From: Bradyrhizobium embrapense
GTDB taxonomy: Bacteria; Pseudomonadota; Alphaproteobacteria; Rhizobiales; Xanthobacteraceae
Direction of reading: 5' to 3'
Length of the DNA stretch: 64,000 nt
NCBI RefSeq assembly: GCF_001189235.2
Contig: NZ_LFIP02000002.1
Location: 744,411 to 808,410, forward strand
A model generated the notes under the pieces. It did not search any database. It saw only the letters and a list, made by a program, of their open reading frames with translations, and was not told where the DNA came from. Position 1 is the first letter of the stretch. The number at the start of each line of letters is the position of its first letter. Positions 8,776-17,073 of this stretch are shown here, piece by piece. Both the position numbers and the translations under genes were made by a program.

Positions 8776-9693
8776 ATGACATCCAAATATCTGATCGGCT
8801 TCGCGCTCGCCACCGCGCTCGGCGTGAGCCAGGCGCAGGCCGAGGAGCTGACGGGGACGCTGAAGAACATCAAGGACACCGGCGCGATCACGCTCGGCTA
8901 CCGCGATTCCTCGATCCCGTTCTCCTATCTCGATGACAATCAGAAGCCCATCGGTTATGCGATGGATATCTGCTACAAGATCGTCGATGCCATCAAGAAG
9001 GAGTTGAAGCTCGACAAAGTCGAGGTCAAGCTTAACCCGGTGACCTCGGCGACGCGTATTCCGCTGATGGCCAACGGCACCGTCGACCTCGAATGCGGCT
9101 CGACCACCAACAATGCCGAGCGCCAGAAGCAGGTTTCCTTCACCAACTCGCACTTCCTGACTGCGAGCCGCTACGTCACGAAGAAGGCGAACAAGATCAA
9201 CTCGATCGACGATTTGAAGGGCAAGACGGTGGTCTCGACCGCCGGCACCACCAACATCAAGCAGCTCACCGAAGCCAACGTCGCGCGTGGGCTGAGCATC
9301 AACATCATCCCGGCCAAGGATCACGCCGAGGCCTTCCTGATGGTCGAGACCGACCGCGCGGTCGCCTTCGTGATGGACGACATCCTGCTCGCAAGCCTCG
9401 TCGCCGGCTCGAAGTCGCCGGATGACTACGTGATCTCCAAGGACGCGTTCTCCAAGCCGGAGCCCTACGGCATCATGCTGCGCAAGGATGACGCGCCGTT
9501 CAAGAAGGTCGTCGACGCCGCCACCGCCGCGCTCTACACCAGCGGCGAGGGCTTGAAGATCTACGACAAGTGGTTCACCCAGAAAATCCCGCCGAAGGGC
9601 CTCAATCTCAATTCGCCGGCTGGACCGGAGATGAAGAAGCAGTTCGCCAAGCCGTCGGATTCGCCGGATCCGGATGCGTATCTGGTGAACTGA
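8776..9693 (+). CDS. Polar amino acid ABC transporter, periplasmic binding protein (GltI-like)
   Basis: 305 aa with a signal peptide (about residues 1-22, cleaved after AQA). The mature protein has the family-3 solute-binding features: GYRDSSIPFSY, a domain-crossing segment around LECGSTTNNAERQKQVSF, and VVSTAGTTNIKQL. It is closest in look to glutamate/aspartate binding proteins. The permease and ATPase genes follow on the same strand, but two hairpins lie between this gene and the first permease gene, which could allow extra receptor synthesis. Confidence 0.92.
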   Translation: MTSKYLIGFALATALGVSQAQAEELTGTLKNIKDTGAITLGYRDSSIPFSYLDDNQKPIGYAMDICYKIVDAIKKELKLDKVEVKLNPVTSATRIPLMANGTVDLECGSTTNNAERQKQVSFTNSHFLTASRYVTKKANKINSIDDLKGKTVVSTAGTTNIKQLTEANVARGLSINIIPAKDHAEAFLMVETDRAVAFVMDDILLASLVAGSKSPDDYVISKDAFSKPEPYGIMLRKDDAPFKKVVDAATAALYTSGEGLKIYDKWFTQKIPPKGLNLNSPAGPEMKKQFAKPSDSPDPDAYLVN

Positions 9694-9709
9694 TCGCAGT
9701 GCTGCACAT

Positions 9710-9735
9710 GACCCGTCGCCGTTCGGCGGCGGGTC
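9710..9735 (+). terminator. Hairpin 1 after the binding-protein gene
   Basis: Arms GACCCGTCGCCG and CGGCGGCGGGTC pair over 12 positions with one G-U-type mismatch and a two-base loop. It starts 17 bases after the receptor stop codon. It has no T tract, so RNA stabilisation is more likely than termination by itself. Confidence 0.6.
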
Positions 9736-9748
9736 CGGAAGACAAGCG

Positions 9749-9784
9749 TGTCCGGCCATTTTGGAGGAGAATGGCCGGACATTT
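9749..9784 (+). terminator. Hairpin 2, attenuator-like, before the permease genes
   Basis: TGTCCGGCCATT and AATGGCCGGACA form a perfect 12-base stem around a 9-base loop, followed by only three T residues. This looks like a weak or partial terminator that would lower read-through from the receptor gene into the permease-ATPase genes. Confidence 0.65.
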
Positions 9785-9845
9785 GCATAGACGCCGCCCG
9801 TAATGTCGGCGTAATGCGTGATCGGCGCGAGAGCGCGGGGGACCC

Positions 9846-10577
9846 GTGAACTACAATTGGAACTGGCACATCTTTCTCGAGCCGAACCCGATGGGGACCG
9901 GCACCTATCTCGACCTGTTGCTGTCGGGACTGGTGGTCACCGTCAAGGTGTCGGTGCTCGCCTGGATCATCGCGCTGGTCACCGGCTCGGTGATCGGCGT
10001 GCTGCGCACGCTGCCGTCGCGGACGGCGTCATGGATCGGCTTCTGCTGGGTCGAGTTCTTCCGCAACATGCCGCTGCTGGTGCAGCTCTTCCTGTGGTTC
10101 TTCGTGCTGCCGGAATTGCTGCCGAAATCCGCAGGGCTGTGGCTGAAGCAATTGCCGAACGCGCCATTCTGGACCGCGGCGATCGGCGTCGGCCTGTTCA
10201 TGTCGGCACGCGTCGCCGTGCAACTGCAGGCCGGCATCACGTCGCTGCCGCGTGGGCAGAAGCAGGCTTCGACCGCGCTCGGCCTCACCACGGTGCAGAC
10301 CTATCGCTACGTGCTGCTGCCGATGGCGTTCCGCATCATCCTGCCGCCGCTGACCTCCGAATTCCTCAACACCATCAAGAACAGCGCGGTCGCCATCACC
10401 ATCGGCCTGATCGAATTGACCGGCCAGGCGCGCTCGATGCAGGAATTCTCGTTCCAGGTGTTCGAGGCGTTCACCGCGGCGACCGTGCTCTATCTTCTCC
10501 TCAATTTCGTCGTGGTCACCGCGATGCGCTACCTCGAGCGCTACGTCGCGATCCCCGGCTACATCACGGGCAAATGA
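9846..10577 (+). CDS. Polar amino acid ABC transporter permease (GltJ-like)
   Basis: 243 aa inner-membrane subunit with about five membrane segments and the binding-protein-dependent EAA-type loop (ITSLPRGQKQASTALGLTTVQTYRYVLLP). It opens with a GTG start at 9846 preceded by GGGGGA. The long N-terminal part before the first membrane segment (NWNWHIFLEPNPMGTGTYLDLLL) is typical of GltJ. Its stop codon overlaps the start of the second permease gene. Confidence 0.92.
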   Translation: MNYNWNWHIFLEPNPMGTGTYLDLLLSGLVVTVKVSVLAWIIALVTGSVIGVLRTLPSRTASWIGFCWVEFFRNMPLLVQLFLWFFVLPELLPKSAGLWLKQLPNAPFWTAAIGVGLFMSARVAVQLQAGITSLPRGQKQASTALGLTTVQTYRYVLLPMAFRIILPPLTSEFLNTIKNSAVAITIGLIELTGQARSMQEFSFQVFEAFTAATVLYLLLNFVVVTAMRYLERYVAIPGYITGK

Positions 10578-11272
10578 TGATGCTCGGCAATTTCGATTTC
10601 GACGTCATCCGCCGCGCGCTGCCCTATCTGTTCTTCGAGGGCATGCGCTTCACGCTGACCCTGACGGCACTCGCCGCGTTCGGCGGCCTCGTGTTCGGCA
10701 CCCTGATCGCCCTGATGCGGCTGTCGAGCTACAAATGGCTCGGCCGCATCGCAGGCTTCTATGTCGACTTCATCCGCTCGCTGCCGCTGGTGCTGGTGAT
10801 CTTCTGGTTCTACTTCCTGGTGCCTTACATCGGGCAGTGGCTGACCGGCGCGTCGCGGCCGATCACGGTCGGCGCCTTCGCCTCCTCGCTGATCACCTTC
10901 ATCGCGTTCGAGGCGGCCTATTTCTCCGAGATCATGCGCGCCGGCATCCAGTCGATCTCGAAGGGGCAGCCGGCGGCGGCCAGCGCGCTCGGCCTGACCT
11001 ACGCGCAGTCGATGCGCTACGTCGTGCTGCCGCAGGCGTTCCGCAACATGCTGCCGGTGCTGCTGACGCAGACCATCGTGCTGTTCCAGGACACCTCGCT
11101 GGTCTACGTGCTGTCGATCCCGGATTTCCTCGGCGCCGCCAGCAAGGTCGCGCAGCGCGACGGCCGCCTGGTCGAAATGTACCTGTTCGCCGCGCTGGTC
11201 TACTTCGTCATTTCCTGTGTCGCGTCTTTCGGCGTCCGCCGCCTGCAGTCGCGGATCGCCATTGTTCGCTGA
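10574..11272 (+). CDS. Polar amino acid ABC transporter permease (GltK-like)
   Basis: 232 aa second permease with the EAA-type loop GIQSISKGQPAAASALGLTYAQSMRYVVLPQAFRNMLP. The start ATG 10574 overlaps the preceding stop; two further in-frame ATGs follow at once, so the protein begins with up to three Met. An open frame continues upstream to 9818, but that part overlaps the first permease gene and is not coding. It pairs with the neighbouring permease in the membrane. Confidence 0.92.
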   Translation: MMMLGNFDFDVIRRALPYLFFEGMRFTLTLTALAAFGGLVFGTLIALMRLSSYKWLGRIAGFYVDFIRSLPLVLVIFWFYFLVPYIGQWLTGASRPITVGAFASSLITFIAFEAAYFSEIMRAGIQSISKGQPAAASALGLTYAQSMRYVVLPQAFRNMLPVLLTQTIVLFQDTSLVYVLSIPDFLGAASKVAQRDGRLVEMYLFAALVYFVISCVASFGVRRLQSRIAIVR

Positions 11273-11290
11273 ACAACAAGCTGAGCCATC

Positions 11291-12022
11291 ATGATCGAGA
11301 TCAATCACGTCAATAAATGGTACGGGCCGACCTTCCAGGTGCTGAAGGACTGCACCACCAGCGTCGCCAAGGGCGAGGTGGTGGTGGTCTGCGGCCCGTC
11401 CGGCTCGGGCAAGTCGACCCTGATCAAATGCGTCAACGCGCTGGAGCCGATCCAGGGCGGCGACATCACGCTCGACGGCGTCAAGGTCAACGATCCGAAG
11501 ACCGACCTGCCCAAGCTGCGCTCCCGCGTCGGCATGGTGTTCCAGCATTTCGAGCTGTTCCCGCATCTGCGCATCATCGACAATCTCTGCCTCGCGCAGG
11601 AGAAGGTGCTGGGCCGCAAGCATGACGATGCCATGACCAAGGGCATGAAGCTGCTTGAGCGCGTCGGGCTGAAGGACCATGCCAAGAAGTTTCCCGCGGA
11701 ATTGTCCGGCGGCCAGCAGCAGCGCGTCGCGATCGCACGTGCGCTGGCGATGGACCCGATCGCGATGCTGTTCGACGAACCGACCTCGGCGCTCGACCCG
11801 GAAATGATCAGCGAGGTGCTCGACGTCATGGTCGACCTCGCCCGCGAGGGCATGACCATGATGGTGGTGACCCACGAAATGGGCTTTGCCAACAAGGTCG
11901 CCGACCGCGTCATCTTCATGGACCGCGGCGAGATCGTCGAGGATGCCAAGAAGGCCGACTTCTTCGGAACGCCCCGCAGCGACCGCGCGCAGAAGTTTCT
12001 GTCGAAGATCTTGCAGCACTGA
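11291..12022 (+). CDS. Polar amino acid ABC transporter ATP-binding protein (GltL-like)
   Basis: 243 aa ATPase with Walker A GPSGSGKS (35-42), signature LSGGQ (138-142), Walker B MLFDEP (159-164) and a switch His in VVTHEMGFA. It is the last subunit gene of the transporter (receptor, two permeases, ATPase in order). Glutamate/aspartate-type uptake is the best guess from family resemblance. Confidence 0.95.
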   Translation: MIEINHVNKWYGPTFQVLKDCTTSVAKGEVVVVCGPSGSGKSTLIKCVNALEPIQGGDITLDGVKVNDPKTDLPKLRSRVGMVFQHFELFPHLRIIDNLCLAQEKVLGRKHDDAMTKGMKLLERVGLKDHAKKFPAELSGGQQQRVAIARALAMDPIAMLFDEPTSALDPEMISEVLDVMVDLAREGMTMMVVTHEMGFANKVADRVIFMDRGEIVEDAKKADFFGTPRSDRAQKFLSKILQH

Positions 12023-12049
12023 GAACGGGCGCGCCGGTCCTTCCAGGTC

Positions 12050-12090
12050 GTCGTTCCGGGGCGCGCCTCTTGGCGCGAGCCCGGAACGAC
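12050..12090. repeat. Short palindrome, family E, after the ABC ATPase gene
   Basis: GTCGTTCCGGGGCGCGCC and GGCGCGAGCCCGGAACGAC face each other around a TCTT loop. It is a shortened relative of the element at 25037-25141 (shared TTCCGGGGC/GCCCCGGAA core). It may end or stabilise the transporter message. Confidence 0.65.
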
Positions 12091-12167
12091 GTCGGAGAGG
12101 GTTTTCCCCCGTTAACAATTTGCGTATACGAAGGCCTGAAACCCGCTTCGTCCGCAGGAGAACTCGC

Positions 12168-13028
12168 GTGGAAAAGATCGCTTACGTCAACGGCGCGTTC
12201 GTGCCGCATTCGGAGGCCAAGGTCTCGGTGTTCGACCGCGGATTCCTGTTCGCCGACGGCATCTACGAGGTGGCGGCGGTGCTCGAGGGCAAGCTGATCG
12301 ACAACGCCTCGCACCTGGCGCGGCTGAAGCGCTCGGTCGGCGAGATCCAGCTCGCGCTCCCAGAGACGCTGGAGCGGATCGAGGAGATCCAGAAGGAGCT
12401 GGTCAAGCGCAACGACCTCGTCAACGGCATGGTCTATCTCGAGGTCACCCGCGGCGCCGACAAGGGGCGCGACTTCGCCTTTCCGAAGGCCGACGTCAAG
12501 CCGACGCTTGTGATGTTCACCTCGGAAAAGGACATCATCAACGCGCCGTCGGCCAAGACCGGCATCAACGTCATCACGGTGCCCGATATTCGCTGGGAGC
12601 GGCGCGACATCAAGAGCGTGGCGCTTTTGGCACAGGTGCTGGCCAAGCAGGCGGCGGCCGCGGCCGGCGCCGGCGAAGCCTGGATGATCGAGGACGGCAA
12701 GGTCACCGAGGGCGGCTCGTCCTCGTCCTTCATCGTCACCCAGGACGACGTGATCGTGACCCGGCAGAACGGCAACGAGATCCTGCCCGGCTGCACCCGC
12801 AAGGCCGTGGTCAAGCTCGCCGAGGAGCGCCAGTTGCGCATCGAGGAGCGCGCCTTCACGGTCGAGGAGGCGCTCGCCGCCAAGGAGGCCTTCATCACCA
12901 GCGCCTCGGTGTTCGTGCAGGGCGTGGTCGCGATCGACGGCAAGACCGTCGGCAGCGGCAAGGTCGGCCCGATCACCGACCGCCTGCGCGAGATCTATGT
13001 CGAGTTCGCCCGCGCGACGGCGGTTTAA
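12168..13028 (+). CDS. Class IV aminotransferase, D-amino-acid transaminase type
   Basis: 286 aa PLP enzyme of fold type IV. VFDRGFLFADGIYE opens the protein, the PLP lysine is Lys149 in RRDIKSVALL, and Glu181 lies in VTEGGSSS, as in D-alanine aminotransferases. The start is GTG 12168 with CAGGAG upstream; the frame is open from 11886 but crosses the ABC ATPase end. D-amino-acid transaminases convert D-amino acids and 2-oxoglutarate to keto acids and D-glutamate. Its place after an amino-acid transporter fits use of the imported amino acid (inference). Confidence 0.9.
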   Translation: MEKIAYVNGAFVPHSEAKVSVFDRGFLFADGIYEVAAVLEGKLIDNASHLARLKRSVGEIQLALPETLERIEEIQKELVKRNDLVNGMVYLEVTRGADKGRDFAFPKADVKPTLVMFTSEKDIINAPSAKTGINVITVPDIRWERRDIKSVALLAQVLAKQAAAAAGAGEAWMIEDGKVTEGGSSSSFIVTQDDVIVTRQNGNEILPGCTRKAVVKLAEERQLRIEERAFTVEEALAAKEAFITSASVFVQGVVAIDGKTVGSGKVGPITDRLREIYVEFARATAV

Positions 13029-13051
13029 GGCACTCGCGCCACGCTCCGCGC

Positions 13052-13157
13052 TGTCATCGTCCGGCTCGACCGGGCGATCCAGTATTCCAGAGGCCGCGGT
13101 GCTTGAGCCGAAGGGCCGCGGCGTACTGGATGCCCCGCACGAAGCGGGGCATGACAG
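13052..13157. repeat. Intergenic palindromic repeat, family C
   Basis: Imperfect palindrome with outer arms TGTCATCGTCCGGC and GCGGGGCATGACA and inner arms GATCCAGTA and TACTGGATG. It fills the space between the convergent aminotransferase and AhpD-like genes and could act as a two-way transcription end (inference). Confidence 0.75.
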
Positions 13158-13184
13158 CGGAGTAAATGGCGGACAGTATCATCC

Positions 13185-13643
13185 TCACGCCGCGACCTTC
13201 ACCTTCACCGGATGCACCGCGCGGAAGCCGATCGCGATCCGGTTCCAGGCGTTGATGGCGCCGATCAGCGTGGTCAGGTTGACCAGCTCGCCGTCGGTGA
13301 ACTGGGCGCGCACCGCCTCGTAGTCGGCGTCGGGTGCATGGGTCTCTGCAACCAGCGTCAGCGCTTCGGTCCAGGCCAGTGCCGCGCGCTCGCGCTCGCT
13401 ATAGAGCGGCGACTCGCGCCAGGCGTCGAGCAGATAGAGCCGCTGTTCGGTCTCGCCATGCTTGCGCGCGTCTTCGGTGTGCATGTTGATGCAGTAGGCG
13501 CAGCCGTTGATCTGCGAGGCGCGGGTCTTGACCAACTCGATCAGCGATTGCTCGAGGCCGCTCGCCGTGATCTGGCTTTCGACCGCAACCAGCGCTTTGA
13601 TCGTCTCGGGAGCAGCCTGGTAGAAATTCATGCGGGGTTTCAT
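13185..13643 (-). CDS. Carboxymuconolactone decarboxylase / AhpD-like protein
   Basis: 152 aa alpha-helical protein with the AhpD-type redox motif GCAYCINMH (CxxC plus His), which defines the peroxidase-related branch of the family. Start 13643 has AAGGAG upstream. It lies 36 bases downstream of the EmrB-like efflux gene on the same strand and is probably co-transcribed. A role in thiol-based detoxification alongside drug efflux is plausible but inferred. Confidence 0.88.
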   Translation of the reverse strand: MKPRMNFYQAAPETIKALVAVESQITASGLEQSLIELVKTRASQINGCAYCINMHTEDARKHGETEQRLYLLDAWRESPLYSERERAALAWTEALTLVAETHAPDADYEAVRAQFTDGELVNLTTLIGAINAWNRIAIGFRAVHPVKVKVAA

Positions 13644-13679
13644 GGTCGTTCTCCTTGGTTATGGGGACAGTGAAAAGGG

Positions 13680-15290
13680 CTAGTGTGCGCCGCCGCCGCC
13701 AGCGAGCTGGCCCGGCTTCTTCAGGAACAGCGTCGCCACCAGCGCCACGATCAGCGCCGCGCCGAGCAGATAGAACGTGTCGCTGAAGGCGAGGATGTAG
13801 GCCTGCTTCTGCACGACCTTGCCGACCGCCGCGATCGCGCGGTGGGTCGCGTCGGCGTGATCGGAAACGCCGTGGTTCAGGAAATACTGGGTCAATCCCT
13901 CAATCCGGGTTCGGGTCGCCTGTTCCAGCATCGAGACTGACTGCATCAGCACGTTGGAGTGATACTGTTCGCGCTTGGTCAGCAGTGTCTGCAGCGCGGC
14001 AATGCCGATTGCGCCGCCGAGGTTGCGCATCATGTTGAACAACGCCGACGCCGATCCGGCATTCTCCGCCTCGATTCCGGCGGTCGCAACCGCCGACAGG
14101 GGCGCGAATGCCAGCGCCTGACCGATGGCACGGACGACATTGGGCCAGAGCAGCTGATCGGCGGCATAGTCGTTGGTCATGTAGATGTTCATGAAGTTGG
14201 AGCCGGCGAACAGCGCAAATCCGATACCGATGACGATGCGGGGATCGAAGCGCTGCATCAGCTTCGGCACCAGCGGGATCAGCACGAGCTGCGGCAGTCC
14301 GGTCCATGCCAGCACCATGCCGATCTGCTCGGCATTGTAGCCCTGGATGCGCGACAGGTACTGCGGCAGGATGAACACCGAGCCATACAGCGCGATGCCC
14401 ATCAGGAAGTTCGCCAGCATGCCGAAGCCGAAATTGCGGCGGGCGAGCAGGCGCAGATTGAGCAGCGGCTTCTCGACGGTGAACTCGACGATCAGGAAGG
14501 CTGTCAGCGCCACGGCCGCGATGACAGACAGGCGGACGATGAAGGGCGAACCGAACCAGTCGTCCTTGTTGCCCTCTTCCAGCACGGTCTGCAGCGCGGC
14601 GAGGCCGATCGCCATGGTGATGATGCCGAGCCAGTCGCCCTGGCGGATCAGCGACAGCTTCATCGGGCTCGGATCGAGCGAGACGTACAGCATCGCGATC
14701 ATCACGGCGCCCGGCACCAGATTGACATAGAAGATGTACTGCCAGCCCCAGTTCTCGGTGAGGTAGCCGCCGATGGTCGGGCCGATCGCCGGCGCGAATG
14801 TCGCCGACAGCGCGAACAGCGCCAGCCCGATCGGCTGCTTTGCCTTCGGCAGCAGCGTGATGATCAGCGTGAACGCCATCGGAATCAGCACGCCGCCAGT
14901 AAAGCCCTGCACGGCGCGCAGCGCGATCATCTGCGGCAGGTCCTGCGCCAGCGCGCAGGCCGCCGAGAACACCAGGAACAGGAACGCATTGGTGAGCAGA
15001 TAGAGGCGCACCGAGAACACCCGGGCGAGCCAGCCGGACAGCGGGATCACCACGATCTCGGCGATCAGATAGGAGGTCGAGATCCAGCCGCCGTCATCGA
15101 TGCCGGCGCCGATGCCGCCCTGGATGTCGGCAAGCGAGGCGTTGACGATCTGGATGTTGAGCACCGCCATGAAGGCGCCGAGCGTGGCGCCGACCACCGC
15201 GACCCAGGTCTTGGTCGGGATCGCCGGTGTTGCAGGCGCGGCGGGATTTGGAATGGGGACGGCGTTAGCTGTGGGCTGACGTGTGGTCAT
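13680..15290 (-). CDS. emrB: DHA2 family multidrug efflux MFS transporter (EmrB/QacA type)
   Basis: 536 aa with about 14 hydrophobic segments, the DHA2 pattern. The N-terminal TLGAFMAVLNIQIVNASLADIQGG and the motif-C-like GPTIGGYLTENWGWQYIFYVN are classical EmrB/QacA signatures. I set the start at MTTRQP (15290), with AAGGA 8 bases upstream; the frame is open to 15320. It would export drugs or other hydrophobic compounds together with the EmrA-like adaptor encoded upstream (15785-16933), from which it is separated by 494 bases holding a repeat and regulator-like boxes. Confidence 0.92.
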   Translation of the reverse strand: MTTRQPTANAVPIPNPAAPATPAIPTKTWVAVVGATLGAFMAVLNIQIVNASLADIQGGIGAGIDDGGWISTSYLIAEIVVIPLSGWLARVFSVRLYLLTNAFLFLVFSAACALAQDLPQMIALRAVQGFTGGVLIPMAFTLIITLLPKAKQPIGLALFALSATFAPAIGPTIGGYLTENWGWQYIFYVNLVPGAVMIAMLYVSLDPSPMKLSLIRQGDWLGIITMAIGLAALQTVLEEGNKDDWFGSPFIVRLSVIAAVALTAFLIVEFTVEKPLLNLRLLARRNFGFGMLANFLMGIALYGSVFILPQYLSRIQGYNAEQIGMVLAWTGLPQLVLIPLVPKLMQRFDPRIVIGIGFALFAGSNFMNIYMTNDYAADQLLWPNVVRAIGQALAFAPLSAVATAGIEAENAGSASALFNMMRNLGGAIGIAALQTLLTKREQYHSNVLMQSVSMLEQATRTRIEGLTQYFLNHGVSDHADATHRAIAAVGKVVQKQAYILAFSDTFYLLGAALIVALVATLFLKKPGQLAGGGGAH

Positions 15291-15339
15291 CGGGGTCGTC
15301 CTTACTGACCCGTACAACATGTATTAGGCGGCCGGTTTC

Positions 15340-15392
15340 GATAATCCGGAAAGGAGTGGAAGGATTGTCCGGCACAGGTTGATAATCGGGAT
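15340..15392. promoter_or_regulatory. GATAATC boxes upstream of the emrB-like gene
   Basis: GATAATCCGGA (15340-15350) and GATAATCGGGAT (15381-15392) lie 50-102 bases upstream of the emrB-like start. The first is repeated exactly at 17055-17065 and the second nearly at 17014-17025, both between the emrA-like and lysR genes. This suggests one regulator, probably the adjacent LysR protein, acts at both promoters. The rest of the gap 15291-15784 holds a palindromic repeat and no gene. Confidence 0.55.
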
Positions 15393-15483
15393 GCCTAGCC
15401 GCTCCGGCATTCGTGGGGCGGCCAGCATCTCGACACGATGGCTGGTCTCAGCCCTGTCGATAGGTGAGGCGAGCCGCTGGATT

Positions 15484-15668
15484 GGCTCCCTCTCCCCTTG
15501 CGGGGGGACGGCGGGGAGAGGGGTGGCTCCGGGCGCTGACAGGCAGGGATCCAGGCAAGCCGCTTCAATCCTGTTGCACGCGTCACTCTCGAAAGCGTCT
15601 TCGCAAAGCAACAAGCTTCAGTGCGAGATCGCTCTCCCCAACCCTCCCCCGCAAGGGGGGAGGGAGCC
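15484..15668. repeat. Palindromic repeat, family D, between emrA- and emrB-like genes
   Basis: GGCTCCCTCTCCCCTTGCGG at the left end pairs with CCGCAAGGGGGGAGGGAGCC at the right end across about 145 bases. The CTCTCCCC...GGGGAGAG segments add inner pairing. The arms have the look of mobile rhizobial palindromes. Confidence 0.75.
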
Positions 15669-15784
15669 CTGCCGTCGGCGGCTGCGGCACGAAGGAGAAG
15701 CGAGCAGGATGGAGAATACAAAAACGCGATCGACCACCGTTGCGGTGATCCATCGCGTCAAGCCAGTTGAAGAAGTGCTTTGCG

Positions 15785-16933
15785 CTAACCGCCGTTTGCC
15801 CGCGCCGCCGAGGCCAGCCGCCGCTTCTCTTCCCGCTCGGCCAGCACCGTCGCCTTGGTGTTGACGGTCGGGATCGCCGACATGCCGGGCCGCAGCAGGC
15901 CGGTGAGGCTGTGATCGTCGAGCACGATCTTGACCGGCACGCGCTGCACGATCTTGGTGAAGTTGCCGGTGGCGTTGTCGGGCGGCAGCAGCGCGAATTC
16001 GAGGCCGCTGGCGGGCGACAGGCTGTCGACATGGCCCTTAAGCGTGGTGCCGTGAAAACTGTCGACGGTGAGCTCGACCGGCTGGCCGTTGCGCACATGC
16101 GTCAGCTGCGTCTCCTTGAAATTGGCGACCACATAGACCGCATCGAGCGGCACCACCGCCATCAGCTGCGTGCCGGCCTGCACATATTGCCCGACGCGGA
16201 GCGTGCGGGCGCCGACCGTGCCGTCGACCGGCGCAGTGATCCGTGCATAGGACAGGTTCAGCTCGGCCTGCTGCTCGACCGCACGGGCGCGGTCGGCCTG
16301 CGCGACAGCCTGGGCGCGCTGCGTGGTCAGCACATCGAGCTTGCGCTGCGCCGCTGACAGCGCCGACTTCGCGTGCTGCAACTGCGCCGTGTTGGAGCGC
16401 AGCGCCGCGTCGGTCTGTTGCGCGCGTTGAATGGTGCCGGAGCCGGACTTCATCAGCCCGTCGTAGCGGCTCTGCTCCTCCTGGGCGAATTTCAGATTGG
16501 CCTCGGCGGCGGTGACGTCGGCGATGCTCTGGTCGATGATCGGTTGCTGCAATTCGAGCTGGGCATCGAGGTTGCGCACCGAGGCATCGGCCGCGTTGAC
16601 GTCGGCCTTGGCTTGGCCGAGCGCGGTGCGGTAGTCGCGGTCGTCGATCTCGGCCAGCAGCTGGCCGGCCTTCACCGGCTGGTTGTCGGTCACCAGCACG
16701 CGGGCGATGTAGCCCGACACTTTCGGCGCGATGATCGTGGAGTCCGCCTTCACATAGGCGTCGTCGGTCGATTCGAAATAGCGGCCGGTGGTGACGTAGT
16801 CGTAGCCAAAGTCGGCAGCGACGGCGATCCCGAGCATTGCGGCGAGCCCAAGCGCGACTCGCTTGACCGTCTGCCGGGATGGGTGGAGGCCGATTTTGGC
16901 AGATTCTTCAGTAACATAAGTCGTGGTCGACAT
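15785..16933 (-). CDS. emrA: HlyD/EmrA family membrane fusion protein
   Basis: 382 aa periplasmic adaptor with one N-terminal membrane segment (about residues 25-47). A biotinyl-lipoyl-like hairpin domain follows (STIIAPKVSGYIARVLVTDNQPVKAGQLLAEID), then a long Ala/Gln-rich coiled coil and the second half-lipoyl segment LSYARITAPVDGTVGARTLRVGQYVQAGTQLM. Start MSTTTY at 16933 has AGGAG upstream. It should link the EmrB-like pump to an outer membrane channel. It is divergent from the lysR gene, 140 bases apart. Confidence 0.92.
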   Translation of the reverse strand: MSTTTYVTEESAKIGLHPSRQTVKRVALGLAAMLGIAVAADFGYDYVTTGRYFESTDDAYVKADSTIIAPKVSGYIARVLVTDNQPVKAGQLLAEIDDRDYRTALGQAKADVNAADASVRNLDAQLELQQPIIDQSIADVTAAEANLKFAQEEQSRYDGLMKSGSGTIQRAQQTDAALRSNTAQLQHAKSALSAAQRKLDVLTTQRAQAVAQADRARAVEQQAELNLSYARITAPVDGTVGARTLRVGQYVQAGTQLMAVVPLDAVYVVANFKETQLTHVRNGQPVELTVDSFHGTTLKGHVDSLSPASGLEFALLPPDNATGNFTKIVQRVPVKIVLDDHSLTGLLRPGMSAIPTVNTKATVLAEREEKRRLASAARANGG

Positions 16934-17013
16934 GATCGTCTCCTGGCCGAACATTCGCGTCCTTCCAGAAAGGGCGCAGGCTGCGCCCCTAGATGCAATG
17001 TCCTGCCCGCTGT

Positions 17014-17065
17014 GATAATCCCGATAAAACTGGAAGCATTATCAAGCCAGCGCTGATAATCCGGA
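17014..17065. promoter_or_regulatory. Candidate LysR operator between emrA-like and lysR genes
   Basis: The region holds GATAATCCCGAT (17014-17025), the dyad ATTATCA-N9-TGATAAT (17038-17060) and GATAATCCGGA (17055-17065). The dyad directly precedes the lysR start at 17074, as expected for an autoregulatory LysR site, and the boxes recur upstream of the emrB-like gene. Confidence 0.6.
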
Positions 17066-17073
17066 CTTGCCAC

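Noticed and set aside
11886..12167. Possible 94-residue N-terminal extension of the D-amino-acid transaminase
   Set aside because: The extension overlaps the ABC ATPase gene and a palindrome; GTG 12168 has a good ribosome site and gives the normal family length.
15324..15784. Short open frames in the gap between emrA- and emrB-like genes
   Set aside because: They run through a long palindromic repeat and have no ribosome site or family likeness.
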